Below, in pieces: positions 43,359-52,126 of a DNA stretch of 64,000 nucleotides. The notes beneath the pieces were generated by a model that worked only from the letters and a program-made list of their open reading frames with translations, searched no databases and had not been told where the DNA came from. Position 1 is the first letter of the stretch. Each line of letters begins with the position of its first letter. The position numbers and the translations under genes are program-made. The DNA comes from Halorussus gelatinilyticus. Its GTDB lineage: Archaea; Halobacteriota; Halobacteria; Halobacteriales; Haladaptataceae. Where the stretch lies: positions 372,001 through 436,000 of the forward strand of contig NZ_CP096658.1 of NCBI RefSeq assembly GCF_023238445.1. Direction: 5' to 3'.

Positions 43359-45584
43359 ATGAATGAAGTCCAACTAGAGGTGGCAAAGGCGTACCCGAAC
43401 GATTCGGGTCGCGGTATCGCCCGTCTCGACCCGGACACGCTGTTGCATCTAAAGCTCAGTCCGGGCGACATCATCGAAATCGAAGGCGGCGACACGACCG
43501 CCGCGAAGGTCTGGCGTGCGGACCGTCAAGACTGGAACACCGACACCGTTCGCATCGACGGCTTCACCCGGCAGAACGCCGACGTGGGCATCGGCGAGCG
43601 CGTGGAAATCCGGAAGGCCGAGGCCGAGAAGGCCGACAAACTGGTCCTCGCGCCGCCCGAGGAGGCCAGCGTCCAGTTCGGCTCCGACGCGGCCGGGATG
43701 GTCAAGCGCCAGATTCTCAAGCGCCCAGTGGTCGAGCGCGACATCGTCCCCGTGATGTCCTCGACCAACCACCCGTTCATGCGGTCGCCCGGTCAGGCGA
43801 TTCCGCTCATCGCGGTCGAGACCGACCCCGACGGCGTCTGTCTCATCACCGAGGACACCGAAGTCGAGTTGCGCGAAGAGCCGATTTCGGGCTTCGAGAA
43901 GACCGGCGGCGGCATCACCTACGAGGACATCGGCGGTCTCGAAAACGAAATCCAGCGCGTCCGGGAGATGGTGGAACTCCCGATGAAGCATCCCCAGATT
44001 TTCAAGAAACTGGGCATCGAACCGCCACAAGGCGTCCTGCTCCACGGCCCGCCGGGTACCGGGAAGACGCTGCTCGCCAAGGCAGTGGCCAACGAGACGT
44101 CCGCGAGCTTCTTCTCCATCGCGGGTCCCGAAATCATCTCGAAGTACTACGGCGAGTCCGAGCAACAGCTCCGGGAGATATTCGAGGACGCCACCGAGGA
44201 GTCGCCCTCCATCATCTTCATCGACGAGTTGGACTCCATCGCCCCGAAGCGCGAGGACGTGACCGGCGAGGTCGAACGCCGGGTGGTCGCCCAGTTGCTG
44301 ACGATGATGGACGGCCTCGAATCGCGGGGCCAGGTCATCGTCATCGCGGCGACCAACCGCGTGGACTCGGTTGACCCGGCGCTCCGGCGTCCCGGCCGGT
44401 TCGACCGCGAGATAGAAATCGGCGTGCCCGACGAGACCGGCCGCGAGGAAATTCTCCAGATTCACACCCGCGGGATGCCCCTCTCGGACGACGTGAACCT
44501 CGGGAGCCTCGCCAACGACACCCACGGCTTCGTCGGCGCGGACATCGAGAGCCTGACGAAGGAGGCCGCGATGAAGGCGCTGCGCCGGTACCTCCCCGAA
44601 ATCGACTTGGACGAGGAGGACATCCCGCCGAGCCTCATCGACCGGATGATAGTCAAGCGCCAGGACTTCAACGGGGCCTTGAACGAGGTCGAACCCTCCG
44701 CGATGCGCGAGGTCCTCGTGGAACTCCCGAAGATTTCGTGGGACGACGTGGGCGGTCTCGAACAGGCCCAACAGGAGGTCAAAGAGAGCGTCGAGTGGCC
44801 CCTCTCCTCGCCGGAGAAGTTCCAGCGCATGGGTATCAACCCGCCGAGCGGCGTCCTGCTGTACGGCCCGCCCGGCACGGGCAAGACCCTGATGGCGAAG
44901 GCGGTGGCCAACGAGACCAACGCCAACTTCATCTCGGTCCGCGGCCCGCAACTGCTCTCGAAGTGGGTCGGCGAGTCCGAGAAGGCCATCCGCCAGACGT
45001 TCCGGAAGGCCCGACAGGTCTCCCCGACCGTCATCTTCTTCGACGAGTTGGACAGCCTCGCGCCCTCGCGCAGTCAGGAGATGGGAAGCAACGTCTCCGA
45101 GCGCGTGGTCAACCAACTGCTCACGGAACTCGACGGGCTGGAGGAGAAGGGCGACGTGATGGTCATCGGCGCGACCAACCGCCCGGACATGATCGACCCG
45201 GCGCTCATCCGCTCGGGCCGGTTCGACCGCCTCGTCATGATCGGCCAGCCGGACAAGGAGGGCCGCGAGCAGATACTGAAGATTCACACCGACGACACGC
45301 CGCTGTCGGCCGACGTGAGTCTGCGCGAAATCGCCGAAATCACCGACGGCTACGTGGGTAGCGACCTCGAATCCATCGGGCGCGAGGCCGCCATCGAGGC
45401 GCTCCGCGAGGACGACGACGCCACGGAAGTCGAGATGCGCCACTTCCGGCAGGCGATGGAGAACGTCCGCCCGACCATCACCGAGGACCTGTTGGACTAC
45501 TACGAGCAGATGAAAGACGAGTTCAAGGGCGGCTCGTCCAGCCCGACGCAGGGGCAGCGCAGCGGGCGCATCGGCTTCCAATAA
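43359..45584 (+). CDS. cdc48: CDC48/p97-type AAA+ ATPase
   Basis: This 741-residue two-ring ATPase has an N-terminal double-psi barrel ([21 protein letters not shown], residues 8-28) with CDC48 domain 2 up to about residue 180. D1 Walker A is [10 protein letters not shown] (about 230-239) with [16 protein letters not shown]2 Walker A is [10 protein letters not shown] (about 502) with [14 protein letters not shown]. Second-region-of-homology Arg fingers sit in [13 protein letters not shown] and [12 protein letters not shown]. It unfolds proteins, for example for the proteasome. A perfect hairpin lies 26 bases after the stop. Confidence 0.97.
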   Translation: MNEVQLEVAKAYPNDSGRGIARLDPDTLLHLKLSPGDIIEIEGGDTTAAKVWRADRQDWNTDTVRIDGFTRQNADVGIGERVEIRKAEAEKADKLVLAPPEEASVQFGSDAAGMVKRQILKRPVVERDIVPVMSSTNHPFMRSPGQAIPLIAVETDPDGVCLITEDTEVELREEPISGFEKTGGGITYEDIGGLENEIQRVREMVELPMKHPQIFKKLGIEPPQGVLLHGPPGTGKTLLAKAVANETSASFFSIAGPEIISKYYGESEQQLREIFEDATEESPSIIFIDELDSIAPKREDVTGEVERRVVAQLLTMMDGLESRGQVIVIAATNRVDSVDPALRRPGRFDREIEIGVPDETGREEILQIHTRGMPLSDDVNLGSLANDTHGFVGADIESLTKEAAMKALRRYLPEIDLDEEDIPPSLIDRMIVKRQDFNGALNEVEPSAMREVLVELPKISWDDVGGLEQAQQEVKESVEWPLSSPEKFQRMGINPPSGVLLYGPPGTGKTLMAKAVANETNANFISVRGPQLLSKWVGESEKAIRQTFRKARQVSPTVIFFDELDSLAPSRSQEMGSNVSERVVNQLLTELDGLEEKGDVMVIGATNRPDMIDPALIRSGRFDRLVMIGQPDKEGREQILKIHTDDTPLSADVSLREIAEITDGYVGSDLESIGREAAIEALREDDDATEVEMRHFRQAMENVRPTITEDLLDYYEQMKDEFKGGSSSPTQGQRSGRIGFQ

Positions 45585-45609
45585 ACCGTTACGACCTTTT
45601 CCAGCGGTC

Positions 45610-45633
45610 GAAAATTCGCCCCGGCGAATTTTC
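45610..45633 (+). terminator. Perfect 11-bp hairpin after CDC48
   Basis: The arms GAAAATTCGCC (45610-45620) and GGCGAATTTTC (45623-45633) are exact reverse complements with a 2-base CC loop. The stem is followed by TCTCTCTTG. It lies 26 bases after the CDC48 stop codon and may be a transcription terminator or an mRNA stabilising hairpin. As a DNA palindrome it could also be a protein-binding site. Confidence 0.5.
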
Positions 45634-45676
45634 TCTCTTGCAAAAGCTCGACCAAAAACACGGCGTCACCCCCTCA

Positions 45677-45751
45677 GAAGCGCCTGCGGCGCTTCTTCGA
45701 GGGTTCCTTGGTCCACTCGCTCGTCACGTAGCGCGGCGCTTCGCGCCGCGC
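45677..45751. other. Two further hairpins downstream of CDC48
   Basis: A first hairpin has arms GAAGCGC (45677-45683) and GCGCTTC (45689-45695) with a 5-base loop. A second has arms GCGCGGCGC (45731-45739) and GCGCCGCGC (45743-45751) with loop TTC. Both are perfect. With the 45610 hairpin they make three stem-loops in 140 bases of non-coding DNA. Confidence 0.5.
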
Positions 45752-45785
45752 AGCCGTTCCTCGCTCGCGGTCGATTGCGGTGTTC

Positions 45786-45893
45786 GGTGGAACGCGGCGG
45801 ACGTAATTCGCGGACCGAAGGTGGCGGACGCGTTTTTCCGGTGGAATGTGGGGGATAGCTTTCGCTGGTAGAATGTGGAGGATAGCTCTCGCA
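45786..45893 (+). repeat. Four degenerate tandem repeats of about 27 bases
   Basis: Four units begin at 45786 (GGTGGAACG), 45812 (GGACCGAAG), 45840 (GGTGGAATG) and 45867 (GGTAGAATG), with periods of 26, 28 and 27 bases. Each unit continues with a G-rich GGCGGAC or GGGGATAGC core and a TTCGC-like end. The last two are most alike (GAATGTGGxGGATAGCTxTCGC). They lie just before the DUF4097 lipoprotein gene. Function is unknown. Confidence 0.55.
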
Positions 45894-45997
45894 AGCGAGC
45901 CGCGGATTCGGCATCACTGATAAGCGTTTGGGGTAGACGCTGGAACTGCGAGTGTGTTCCCTTCTTTATGATGGTCTGAACAGTATCCCGAAGTGTG

Positions 45998-46828
45998 ATG
46001 ACCGAAGACACCACGCGCCGTCGCGTCCTCGGATTGGGAGCGACGGGCGCACTCGCGGCTCTCTCGGGGTGTAGCGGCGCGACGCCGTTCGTCGGCAAGC
46101 GAACGAAAGACACGCGGACCTTCGACGCCGCGTCGGTCGATTCGCTCTCGGTGGACGGTCGGAACGGCGAGATTCGCGTCCGGCCGACGAACGCCGACCG
46201 GATTCGCGTCGAGACCGTCAAGCAGTCCGGGTCGGTGTTCGCCGACCTGAGCGACGTGCGCGTCGAGATGGGCGTCGAGAACGGCGAACTCGCCGTGAAG
46301 ACGAACCGGACCGGCGGCGGGTCGTGGCTCGGCGGGACGCCCTCCGTGAAGATACGCGTCCGACTCCCGGCAGGCGTGAGCCTCGGGCGACTCCGGACCG
46401 AGAACGGGACCGTGGACGTTCGCGGCGTCGAGACCGACGCGACGCTCGTCACCGAGAACGGGCGGGTCGAGGCCCGCGACATCGACGGCTTCGTCTCCGC
46501 CGAGAGCGAGAACGGGAGCGTGACGGTCCACGGCGTCGCGGGCATCGGCGACGTGCGCACCGAGAACGGGAGCGTCGAAGTCGAGATTCCGGCGATTCGC
46601 AGCGACACGACCGTCCGGAGCGAAAACGGGAGCGTCACCGCGAAAATCGCGCCCGACCTGAACGCGACGCTCGTCGCGCGGACCGATAACGGCGACGTGA
46701 ACGTGCGACTCCCGAAGTTCGAGGCCGACCTGCGGACCGAGACCGCCGTCCAGGGGACGCTCGGCGAGGGCGGCCCGGAACTCCGGTTCGCCACCGAAAA
46801 CGGCAGTATCGAACTCACGGAACTCTGA
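45998..46828 (+). CDS. DUF4097-type beta-helix lipoprotein
   Basis: This 276-residue protein has a signal peptide with RRR (TTRRRVLGLGATGALAALSGC) and a lipobox ending at Cys25, so it should be a Tat-exported lipoprotein. The rest is a run of short beta repeats around a Thr/Ser-Glu-Asn-Gly-Ser/Thr-Val core: RTENGTVDV, VTENGRVEA, ESENGSVTV, RTENGSVEV, RSENGSVTA, RTDNGDVNV and ATENGSIEL. This matches the DUF4097 adhesin-like beta fold. Its role is unknown. An ATG one codon earlier (45995) is also possible. Confidence 0.8.
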   Translation: MTEDTTRRRVLGLGATGALAALSGCSGATPFVGKRTKDTRTFDAASVDSLSVDGRNGEIRVRPTNADRIRVETVKQSGSVFADLSDVRVEMGVENGELAVKTNRTGGGSWLGGTPSVKIRVRLPAGVSLGRLRTENGTVDVRGVETDATLVTENGRVEARDIDGFVSAESENGSVTVHGVAGIGDVRTENGSVEVEIPAIRSDTTVRSENGSVTAKIAPDLNATLVARTDNGDVNVRLPKFEADLRTETAVQGTLGEGGPELRFATENGSIELTEL

Positions 46829-46855
46829 GTTCGGCTCTTTTCGACCCGTTTCGAT

Positions 46856-47545
46856 TCAGTTCGCGTCGGCCACGTCGTCGGTCGCGTTCGACGACTCTTC
46901 GTCGAGGAGTGCCTCGGTAATCGAACCGGAGAGTCGCGCGAGGCCGTTCAGGGCGTGGAGCGACGCGACCGCGACCACGACGCCGAGAATGCCGACGCCG
47001 ACCGCTTCGCCGAGCGTATCCACGACGAGTCGGCCCGACTCGAACGGTCCGCCGGTGACGTTCCAGAGTCGGAGACCGACGTAGAAGTTCGACGAGTAGG
47101 TCAACGGCGCGGCCAACAGCGACCCGGCCAGCGACCCCAGCGTCGTGAGCGCCGCGAACGAGACGACGCCGAGTCCGAACTTGACGAGGAGGTAGCCCGC
47201 GTCGAGCCACGTCCGTCGGGCGGTGACGAGACGTTTGGCCGCCGCGACGACGCCCCCGGAGGTGTCCAGCGGGCGACTCCGAACGTCGGTCCCGAGCAGG
47301 CGGTTGCTCAGTTCGGCTTCGACCCGCGCCACCAGCGTCGCGCCGGCGAGCGTCGCCAGCAGAATCGGGATGCCGAACCACGTGACGGCGAGACCGACGC
47401 CCAGCGAGAGCCCGAGGGTCAGCCCCACGAAGTACGCCAACCCGAGCGGAAAGGCCAGCGCGAGGTACACCAGATTGCGATACGTCTGTGCGCGAACGGG
47501 GACGCCCACGAGCGACGTCGCGGCGTCTCGAACGGTAGTCGTCAT
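46856..47545 (-). CDS. Sensor-domain membrane protein (PF13796-like), copy 1
   Basis: This 229-residue protein has four to five membrane helices: TYRNLVYLALAFPLGLAYFVGLTLGLSLGVGLAVTWFGIPILLATL, then GYLLVKFGLGVVSFAALTTLGSLAGSLLAAPLTY and VGVGILGVVVAVASLHALNGLARL. This resembles the 'putative sensor' domain found with haloarchaeal regulators. It lacks a kinase or HTH output domain. A paralogue lies at 49630 on the opposite strand. It converges with the DUF4097 lipoprotein gene. Confidence 0.72.
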   Translation of the reverse strand: MTTTVRDAATSLVGVPVRAQTYRNLVYLALAFPLGLAYFVGLTLGLSLGVGLAVTWFGIPILLATLAGATLVARVEAELSNRLLGTDVRSRPLDTSGGVVAAAKRLVTARRTWLDAGYLLVKFGLGVVSFAALTTLGSLAGSLLAAPLTYSSNFYVGLRLWNVTGGPFESGRLVVDTLGEAVGVGILGVVVAVASLHALNGLARLSGSITEALLDEESSNATDDVADAN

Positions 47546-47710
47546 CTCACCTACGTCGAGAGAGAACGGACGACTCCGTAAACCGGGTCGGAGAGTCGCT
47601 GGCGCGGCGACTCGGGGCAACAGTTTTATGCGAAGAGTAGCCACGCCGACCCTCCCGGAGGTGTCACGGATGCGGAACGTATATCTCGCCGTGCGCTCCG
47701 ATTCGAGACG

Positions 47711-48499
47711 ATGCCCTCCAGACGTGACTTCCTCCGGGGAGTCGGCGGCGTCGCCGTCGCCAGGACGCTCGTCGGCGGTGCGGCCCACCTCGACGCCGGC
47801 CTCGTCCGCACGAAACTCGGCAGCAGTTTCGGCGGTGGCCTCGACCTCGAATCGGCAGGCGGCGAGCAACTCACCCCGTCGGGCGACGAGCGGTTCGTCC
47901 CGTCCGACGAGTATTCGAGCTACGCCGACCGAACCCGCGAGGAGTACGGCGACGCCGCGCTCCCGTGGACCGACCCGGACGCGCTCCCCGGCGAGTTCGT
48001 CGGCACTCACGCGCGGCAGGTGGACGTGATACCCGAAGACCGATTCGCGGTGCAGGACGCCGCGGTCCTCGTCCACAGGCTGAACGATGGCCGCGAAACC
48101 GAGAAGAACGACGCTCGCTACCGACTCCGCCGCTGGAGCGCCGGCCGTCTCCTCGACAGAGCCTACGAAGTGGACCCGTGGGGCGTCTACCGGGAGAACC
48201 CGGCGTTCACGTGGCTCACGCACGAGGTCGAGACGGAACGCGACGACCAACTCTCGACGGACCGCACGCTCTCGACCGGCGGCGGTCAAGTAACCGTCGC
48301 GGACGCGACGGTGACGGTTCCGGACGGAGAGTATCGAATCGGCATCGAAGACGACGTTCGCTATCGGACGCGGTGGGACGGCTTCCACCGCGGCGAGATT
48401 CCGCTCGTCGGAACTTGCGAAGTGTCGTTCGCCGCGGGGGAGAAGCACGCTCTCGACTGGACGCTCTCGAACGGGGTCGGGATTCGGACGCCCTTCTAA
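47711..48499 (+). CDS. Tat-exported protein of unknown function
   Basis: This 262-residue protein begins with a Tat signal (PSRRDFLRGVGGVAVARTLVGG). The mature part is acidic and soluble, with YADRTREEYGDAALPWTDPD, VDVIPEDRFAVQDAAVLVHRL, SAGRLLDRAYEVDPWGVYRENPAFTWLTHEVE and a Gly/Val-rich region (GGGQVTVADATVTVPDGEYRIGI). The family is not recognised. A TATA-like GTATATC lies about 27 bases upstream. Its 3' end overlaps the next convergent gene by 4 bases. Confidence 0.7.
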   Translation: MPSRRDFLRGVGGVAVARTLVGGAAHLDAGLVRTKLGSSFGGGLDLESAGGEQLTPSGDERFVPSDEYSSYADRTREEYGDAALPWTDPDALPGEFVGTHARQVDVIPEDRFAVQDAAVLVHRLNDGRETEKNDARYRLRRWSAGRLLDRAYEVDPWGVYRENPAFTWLTHEVETERDDQLSTDRTLSTGGGQVTVADATVTVPDGEYRIGIEDDVRYRTRWDGFHRGEIPLVGTCEVSFAAGEKHALDWTLSNGVGIRTPF

Positions 48500-48777
48500 T
48501 CGTCGCCTCGGAGCGACCAGAGAATCGCCGCGAGCCCGACGTTGTACGTCGAGACGACCGCCAGCAGGGTCAGCGCGTCCGACCACGCCAGCGTCGGCGC
48601 GACCAGCGACTGCACGGCGAACGGAATCGCGGTGAAACACGCGATGCCGACCGCGAGCAGGCCCATCGTCGCGCTCCCGTGGCGGCGGTACCCCCGGTAG
48701 GCCTGATACGAGACGAACAGGCCGAGGACTGCCGGGAGTGCCGCCGCCAGCGTGGTGATGGTGACGTCAGGGTTCAT
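48496..48777 (-). CDS. Small membrane protein (DUF7521-like), copy 1
   Basis: This 93-residue protein has three hydrophobic segments (LAAALPAVLGLFVSYQAYRGY, LLAVGIACFTAIPFAV and ALTLLAVVSTYNVGLAAILWSL). The motif YQAYRGYRRHGS between the first two is shared with the next gene upstream (YELFEGYRRNGT). These look like paralogous small membrane proteins of the DUF7521 type, commonly next to a winged-helix regulator in haloarchaea. It overlaps the upstream gene by 11 bases. Confidence 0.68.
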   Translation of the reverse strand: MNPDVTITTLAAALPAVLGLFVSYQAYRGYRRHGSATMGLLAVGIACFTAIPFAVQSLVAPTLAWSDALTLLAVVSTYNVGLAAILWSLRGDD

Positions 48778-49084
48778 AGATTGCGTACAGGATGGCCGCG
48801 AGGCCGAGCAGTTCGGAGGCGGTCGTGGCGAGCGACCGCGCCGCGGGCGATACGTCCACGAGGTTGGCGAACGCGAGGCGCAGGAAGATGGGACCGGTCA
48901 CCAGCAACGCGAGACCGACCGCGAGGACCAACATCGGACCGGTCCCGTTCCGGCGGTAGCCTTCGAAGAGTTCGTACACCACGACCAGCGACAGCACCGC
49001 CGCGAGCAGGAGTCCCGCGAGCGCCAGCAGGACGACGAGTCGGGACCCGCCGACGGCCGTCTGGAGGACGACGCCGAGCATCAT
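48767..49084 (-). CDS. Small membrane protein (DUF7521-like), copy 2
   Basis: This 105-residue protein has three hydrophobic segments (LVVLLALAGLLLAAVLSLVVVYELFEGY, MLVLAVGLALLVTGPIFL and AATLYAIYEP-like end SELLGLAAILYAIY). It resembles the adjacent 48496 protein in order and in the EGYRRNG motif. Its ATG overlaps the stop of the winged-helix gene (ATGA), so translation is coupled. It probably works with that regulator at the membrane; the function is unknown. Confidence 0.68.
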   Translation of the reverse strand: MMLGVVLQTAVGGSRLVVLLALAGLLLAAVLSLVVVYELFEGYRRNGTGPMLVLAVGLALLVTGPIFLRLAFANLVDVSPAARSLATTASELLGLAAILYAIYEP

Positions 49085-49422
49085 TTGAACCCCTCGTAGA
49101 GTCTGGTGAAGCGGTCTACCGCGTCCTCGTCGCGGTCCACGTCGATGTCGATGCCGTCCTCGGTCAACTCGACCGTGACTCGCTGGAGGCACGCGCCGTA
49201 CACCTCGTAGTGGTGACCGTCCGGGTCGAGACGCTGCTCGGCGTCGAGCAGGCGCTGGTCTTCGAGGCGCTCGACTCGCCGGTAGATGGTCGAAGGCGAG
49301 GCGTCGCAGATTTCCGCGAGCGACTCGGCCGACTTCGGCTCTCGGTAGGTCGCCGCGAGGATGGCGCGAGCGTACTCGTCGTCGAGCAACTCGAACATCT
49401 CCGCGGGGTCGGTCTCGCTCAC
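49081..49422 (-). CDS. Winged-helix (ArsR-like) transcriptional regulator
   Basis: This 113-residue protein starts at a GTG with a good ribosome-binding site (GGGAGGGGAGC just upstream), at SETDPAEMFELLDDEY. The body is a winged helix: ARAILAATYREPKSAESLAEICDASPSTIYRRVERLEDQRLLDAEQ, with recognition helix around SPSTIYRRVERL. It ends DAVDRFTRLYEGFK. A longer form from 49509 adds 29 residues of low similarity and is less likely. It heads a three-gene overlapping operon with two DUF7521-like membrane proteins. Confidence 0.75.
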   Translation of the reverse strand: MSETDPAEMFELLDDEYARAILAATYREPKSAESLAEICDASPSTIYRRVERLEDQRLLDAEQRLDPDGHHYEVYGACLQRVTVELTEDGIDIDVDRDEDAVDRFTRLYEGFK

Positions 49423-49629
49423 GCTCCCCTCCCGTCGAACGCCGGCCGCGGACGCGCCGCTCCGAGTGCGGGTCGAGTCCGCGAGCGAGCGCCGAGCGAG
49501 TCGAGCCACCGGTACATTCCCGTCCGGGAGTCGGTTCGTAGCGTGACGTGTAAAATACTACGGACGGTCGCCGAGCGCGCAAGTGTCCGAAAATTTATTG
49601 TGAAGGGTGAAGAACGTCGGCCTGTCTCG

Positions 49630-50379
49630 ATGGCGACCGACCACTCCACCAGCCCGTCTGCCAGCCGCCTCTGGGGCGTCTTCGGCGTCCCGTTCAGGCT
49701 CCAGACCTACCGGAATCTCCTGTATCTGGTCCTATCGTTCCCGCTCGGGCTGGCGTACTTCGTCTTCCTGTCGGTCGGGCTCTCGCTGGGCGTCGGCCTC
49801 GCCATCACCGTCGTCGGCATCCCGATTCTGCTGGCGGTGCTGGCCATCTCGACCGGGCTCGCCGGCGTCGAGCGCGAGATAGCGACGCTCCTGCTCGGCG
49901 TCGAAGTCGAGTCGCCGGGGTGGGTCGTGACCGAGGAGGGGACGATCACCGAGCGCACGAAGCGGCTCGTCACCGACCTCGGGACGTGGAAGGCGCTGGC
50001 CTACCTCGGGACGAAACTGGTCGTCGGCGTCGCCGCGTTCGTGACCGTCACGACGCTGCTCGTGACCGCCGTGAGCATGCTCGCGGTCCCGCTGGTCTAC
50101 GACCAACCCGGCGTCTACGTCGGCGTCGTGACCGACGCGCCGATTCGACTCCACCCCTCGCTGTACGTCGTCTGGCGGAACCTGCTTGTGGGCGTCGAGA
50201 CGGTCGTCAGCATCGGTTCGTGGCAGGTCCGGACCCTCCCGGCCGCCCTCGGCGTGGCCGGGTTCGGCGTCCTGCTCGGGGTCGCGTCGCTCCACCTGCT
50301 CAACGGTCTCGCGCGCTTCTCGGCGTGGTACACCAAGCTAATGCTCGGCGCGAACGGTGAGTTGCCGTCGCTGCGATAA
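49630..50379 (+). CDS. Sensor-domain membrane protein (PF13796-like), copy 2
   Basis: This 249-residue protein is a paralogue of that at 46856: TYRNLLYLVLSFPLGLAYFVFLSVGLSLGVGLAITVVGIPILLAVLA versus TYRNLVYLALAFPLGLAYFV, and the same ending AGFGVLLGVASLHLLNGLARFSAWY. It has about five membrane helices with a short extracellular loop (VYDQPGVYVGVVTDAPIRLHPSLYVVW). No output domain is attached. It is divergent from the winged-helix operon at 49422, so they share promoter DNA. Confidence 0.72.
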   Translation: MATDHSTSPSASRLWGVFGVPFRLQTYRNLLYLVLSFPLGLAYFVFLSVGLSLGVGLAITVVGIPILLAVLAISTGLAGVEREIATLLLGVEVESPGWVVTEEGTITERTKRLVTDLGTWKALAYLGTKLVVGVAAFVTVTTLLVTAVSMLAVPLVYDQPGVYVGVVTDAPIRLHPSLYVVWRNLLVGVETVVSIGSWQVRTLPAALGVAGFGVLLGVASLHLLNGLARFSAWYTKLMLGANGELPSLR

Positions 50380-50415
50380 CGCCGGGTCCGTTCGTCCGAC
50401 CCGACGGCGCGACGC

Positions 50416-51792
50416 TCAGGCGTCGCGCTCGGCGTGGAACAGTTCCACGAGGAGTCCCGTCGCGCGCTTCTCGGTGCCGTGGGGGACGAAGACGAACGGA
50501 ATCGGACTGTCGAACGCTCGGTCGCCGTACAGTCCCCACTCGCCGACCGAGCGAGTCGTGCCACCGTACGCGATGGGGATGTCCCTGAGTTGGGCGGGTT
50601 CGTACTCGGGGACGTACGACTGCTCTACCCAGACCTCGTGGCGCGGCACGTCGAGGTCGGCGGCGAGCGTGCGTTCGAGGCGGTCGCCGTGTTCGAGCAA
50701 CCACTCGCCGAACGCGTCGAGGTCCGCGTCCACCCGGTCAGCGTAGGCGATACGGTGCTTCCAGCAGGACTCGGGGAACCGGCGCGACCGGAAGCGGTCG
50801 TAGAGCGTCGCCAGCGTGGAGTCGGGTCGGTCGCGGGCCGTCACCCGGAGTCGCTCCATCAGCGTGTTGTCGTCGATCTCCTCCTCCAGCACACCCTCGG
50901 CGGTGACGGGCGGGGCGTCGGCGTGGTCGGCGAGTTCGTCGAGGAGCGCCCGGAGCAGGACGTTGGCGTACACCGACTTGTGGTGCTGAGTCACCCACAT
51001 GTAGAGCGCGATGCGGCCTTCGAGGTAGTTGCCGACGGTACTGAGCGCCTTGTCCGAGAGCGCGAGTCCCTCGTCGGGGTGGGCGGTGTAGGCATCGACC
51101 ATCCGGTGGGTGTCGAAACTCAGCACGTCCGCGCCGGTCATCTGGTTGTCCCGAGTGATGTAGTCGAGGCGGTCCACGTCGATGGGCGAGTGGAGAATCT
51201 GGGCACCGACCCCGTACTGCCAGCGGCCGCCGCGTTCGAAGACGAGGCTGTAGCCGAGGATGTACGCGCACACTTCGTGGGGGTCCACGCCGAGGTCCCG
51301 GAGGCCACCGGCGTACTCCCGGAGGACGATGAGACAGCCCAGCAGTTCGTGGGCGCTGGCCGACCGGAGCGGGTCCTCGATGCCGGCCGCCTCGAAGGCC
51401 GCGACGAGGCCGCGGTCGGCGAGGCGCGCTCGGAGGTCCTCGGCGTCGATGAACCGCTCGCCGAGGTGGGAGAACGGCGGATGGCCGACGTCGTGGAGCA
51501 GGCAGGCGCATTCGAGCGTCCGCTGAATCTCGTCGAGGTCGGACTCCGGAGTGTCGCGCGTGAAGTACGTCTGCGTCCTGAGGTTCTCGAAGACGGTTCG
51601 CCCGAGGTGGTAGACGCCGAGGCTGTGTTCGAACCGGGTGTGGTTGGCACCGGGGTAGACGAGGTTCGTCGCCGAGAGTTGGCGCACGTACCGCAGGCGC
51701 TGGAACGGGCGGGTATCGACGATGTAGTCGAGAAGCGACTGTTCGAGTTCGACGTAGCCGTGAACGGGGTCTTTGATCTGTGTCTCGGTCAT
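50416..51792 (-). CDS. HD-domain phosphohydrolase (SAMHD1/dGTPase-like)
   Basis: This 458-residue protein has the HD superfamily metal site: HTRFEHSLGVYHL, CLLHDVGHPPFSHLGER (His-Asp doublet), YITRDNQMTGADVLSFD and SADRLDYI-like VDRLDYITRDN. The opening (IKDPVHGYVELEQSLLDYIVDTRPFQRLRYVRQL) is that of the dNTP triphosphohydrolase/SAMHD1-like group. A nucleotide or nucleic-acid phosphohydrolase role is expected; the substrate is not defined. The C-terminal 120 residues are less conserved. Confidence 0.88.
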   Translation of the reverse strand: MTETQIKDPVHGYVELEQSLLDYIVDTRPFQRLRYVRQLSATNLVYPGANHTRFEHSLGVYHLGRTVFENLRTQTYFTRDTPESDLDEIQRTLECACLLHDVGHPPFSHLGERFIDAEDLRARLADRGLVAAFEAAGIEDPLRSASAHELLGCLIVLREYAGGLRDLGVDPHEVCAYILGYSLVFERGGRWQYGVGAQILHSPIDVDRLDYITRDNQMTGADVLSFDTHRMVDAYTAHPDEGLALSDKALSTVGNYLEGRIALYMWVTQHHKSVYANVLLRALLDELADHADAPPVTAEGVLEEEIDDNTLMERLRVTARDRPDSTLATLYDRFRSRRFPESCWKHRIAYADRVDADLDAFGEWLLEHGDRLERTLAADLDVPRHEVWVEQSYVPEYEPAQLRDIPIAYGGTTRSVGEWGLYGDRAFDSPIPFVFVPHGTEKRATGLLVELFHAERDA

Positions 51793-52126
51793 GGAACGGA
51801 AGCTATCGATGCGGCGGACCGCATCGGAAACTGATTGTCAACGGTCGGTACGGTAGCGTAGTCGGCCTTTCGATTCCGCCCGAGGGACGAACTCCCGCGG
51901 TTCACCGCGAGCGAACGCAGTGAGCGAGCGGGGTTTTTTGGTCTCTTCGTGAGCGAGGCGAACGAAGGCTCGTCAGAGTTTGCCTCTGACGGTGCAGATT
52001 TTTTCGAGTAGCGAGGGACGTAGTCCCTCGTACCGTGCGAGCGGCGAAACCACGAGCAGAGAGTGGTGACCACAGGGCACTCCTGTGGAGCGCCCGAGGA
52101 CACCCGACGAAGAAAAAAGGTGGGTC
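51793..52126. other. Intergenic region, 334 bases
   Basis: This gap lies between the HD-domain gene and the first of the two phoU genes, both on the minus strand. The part near 51900-51950 contains GAGCGAACGCAGTGAGCGAG, a motif of the kind dispersed widely in haloarchaeal genomes. Three perfect hairpins follow (51971-52088). No coding sequence is supported. Confidence 0.45.
51971..52088. other. Cluster of three perfect hairpins between HD gene and phoU
   Basis: Hairpin 1 has arms CGTCAGAG (51971-51978) and CTCTGACG (51984-51991), followed by a run of T. Hairpin 2 has arms CGAGGGAC (52012-52019) and GTCCCTCG (52023-52030). Hairpin 3 has arms CCACAGG (52070-52076) and CCTGTGG (52082-52088). 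All are perfect. The T-run after hairpin 1 suits a rightward terminator, but both flanking genes are read leftward; one or more of them may end the phoU transcript. Confidence 0.5.

Larger units (their letters stand above)
45585..45994. other. Intergenic region, 410 bases
   Basis: This non-coding stretch follows CDC48. It holds three hairpins (45610-45633, 45677-45695, 45731-45751) and four degenerate 27-base repeats (45786-45893). After these comes the probable promoter area of the lipoprotein gene (around 45955-45990). It is the most structured intergenic region of the window. Confidence 0.5.

Noticed and set aside
43449-45581. 710-residue minus-strand frame opposite CDC48
   Set aside because: It mirrors the CDC48 codons; a long antisense frame is expected in GC-rich DNA. 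The plus-strand product has complete AAA motifs.
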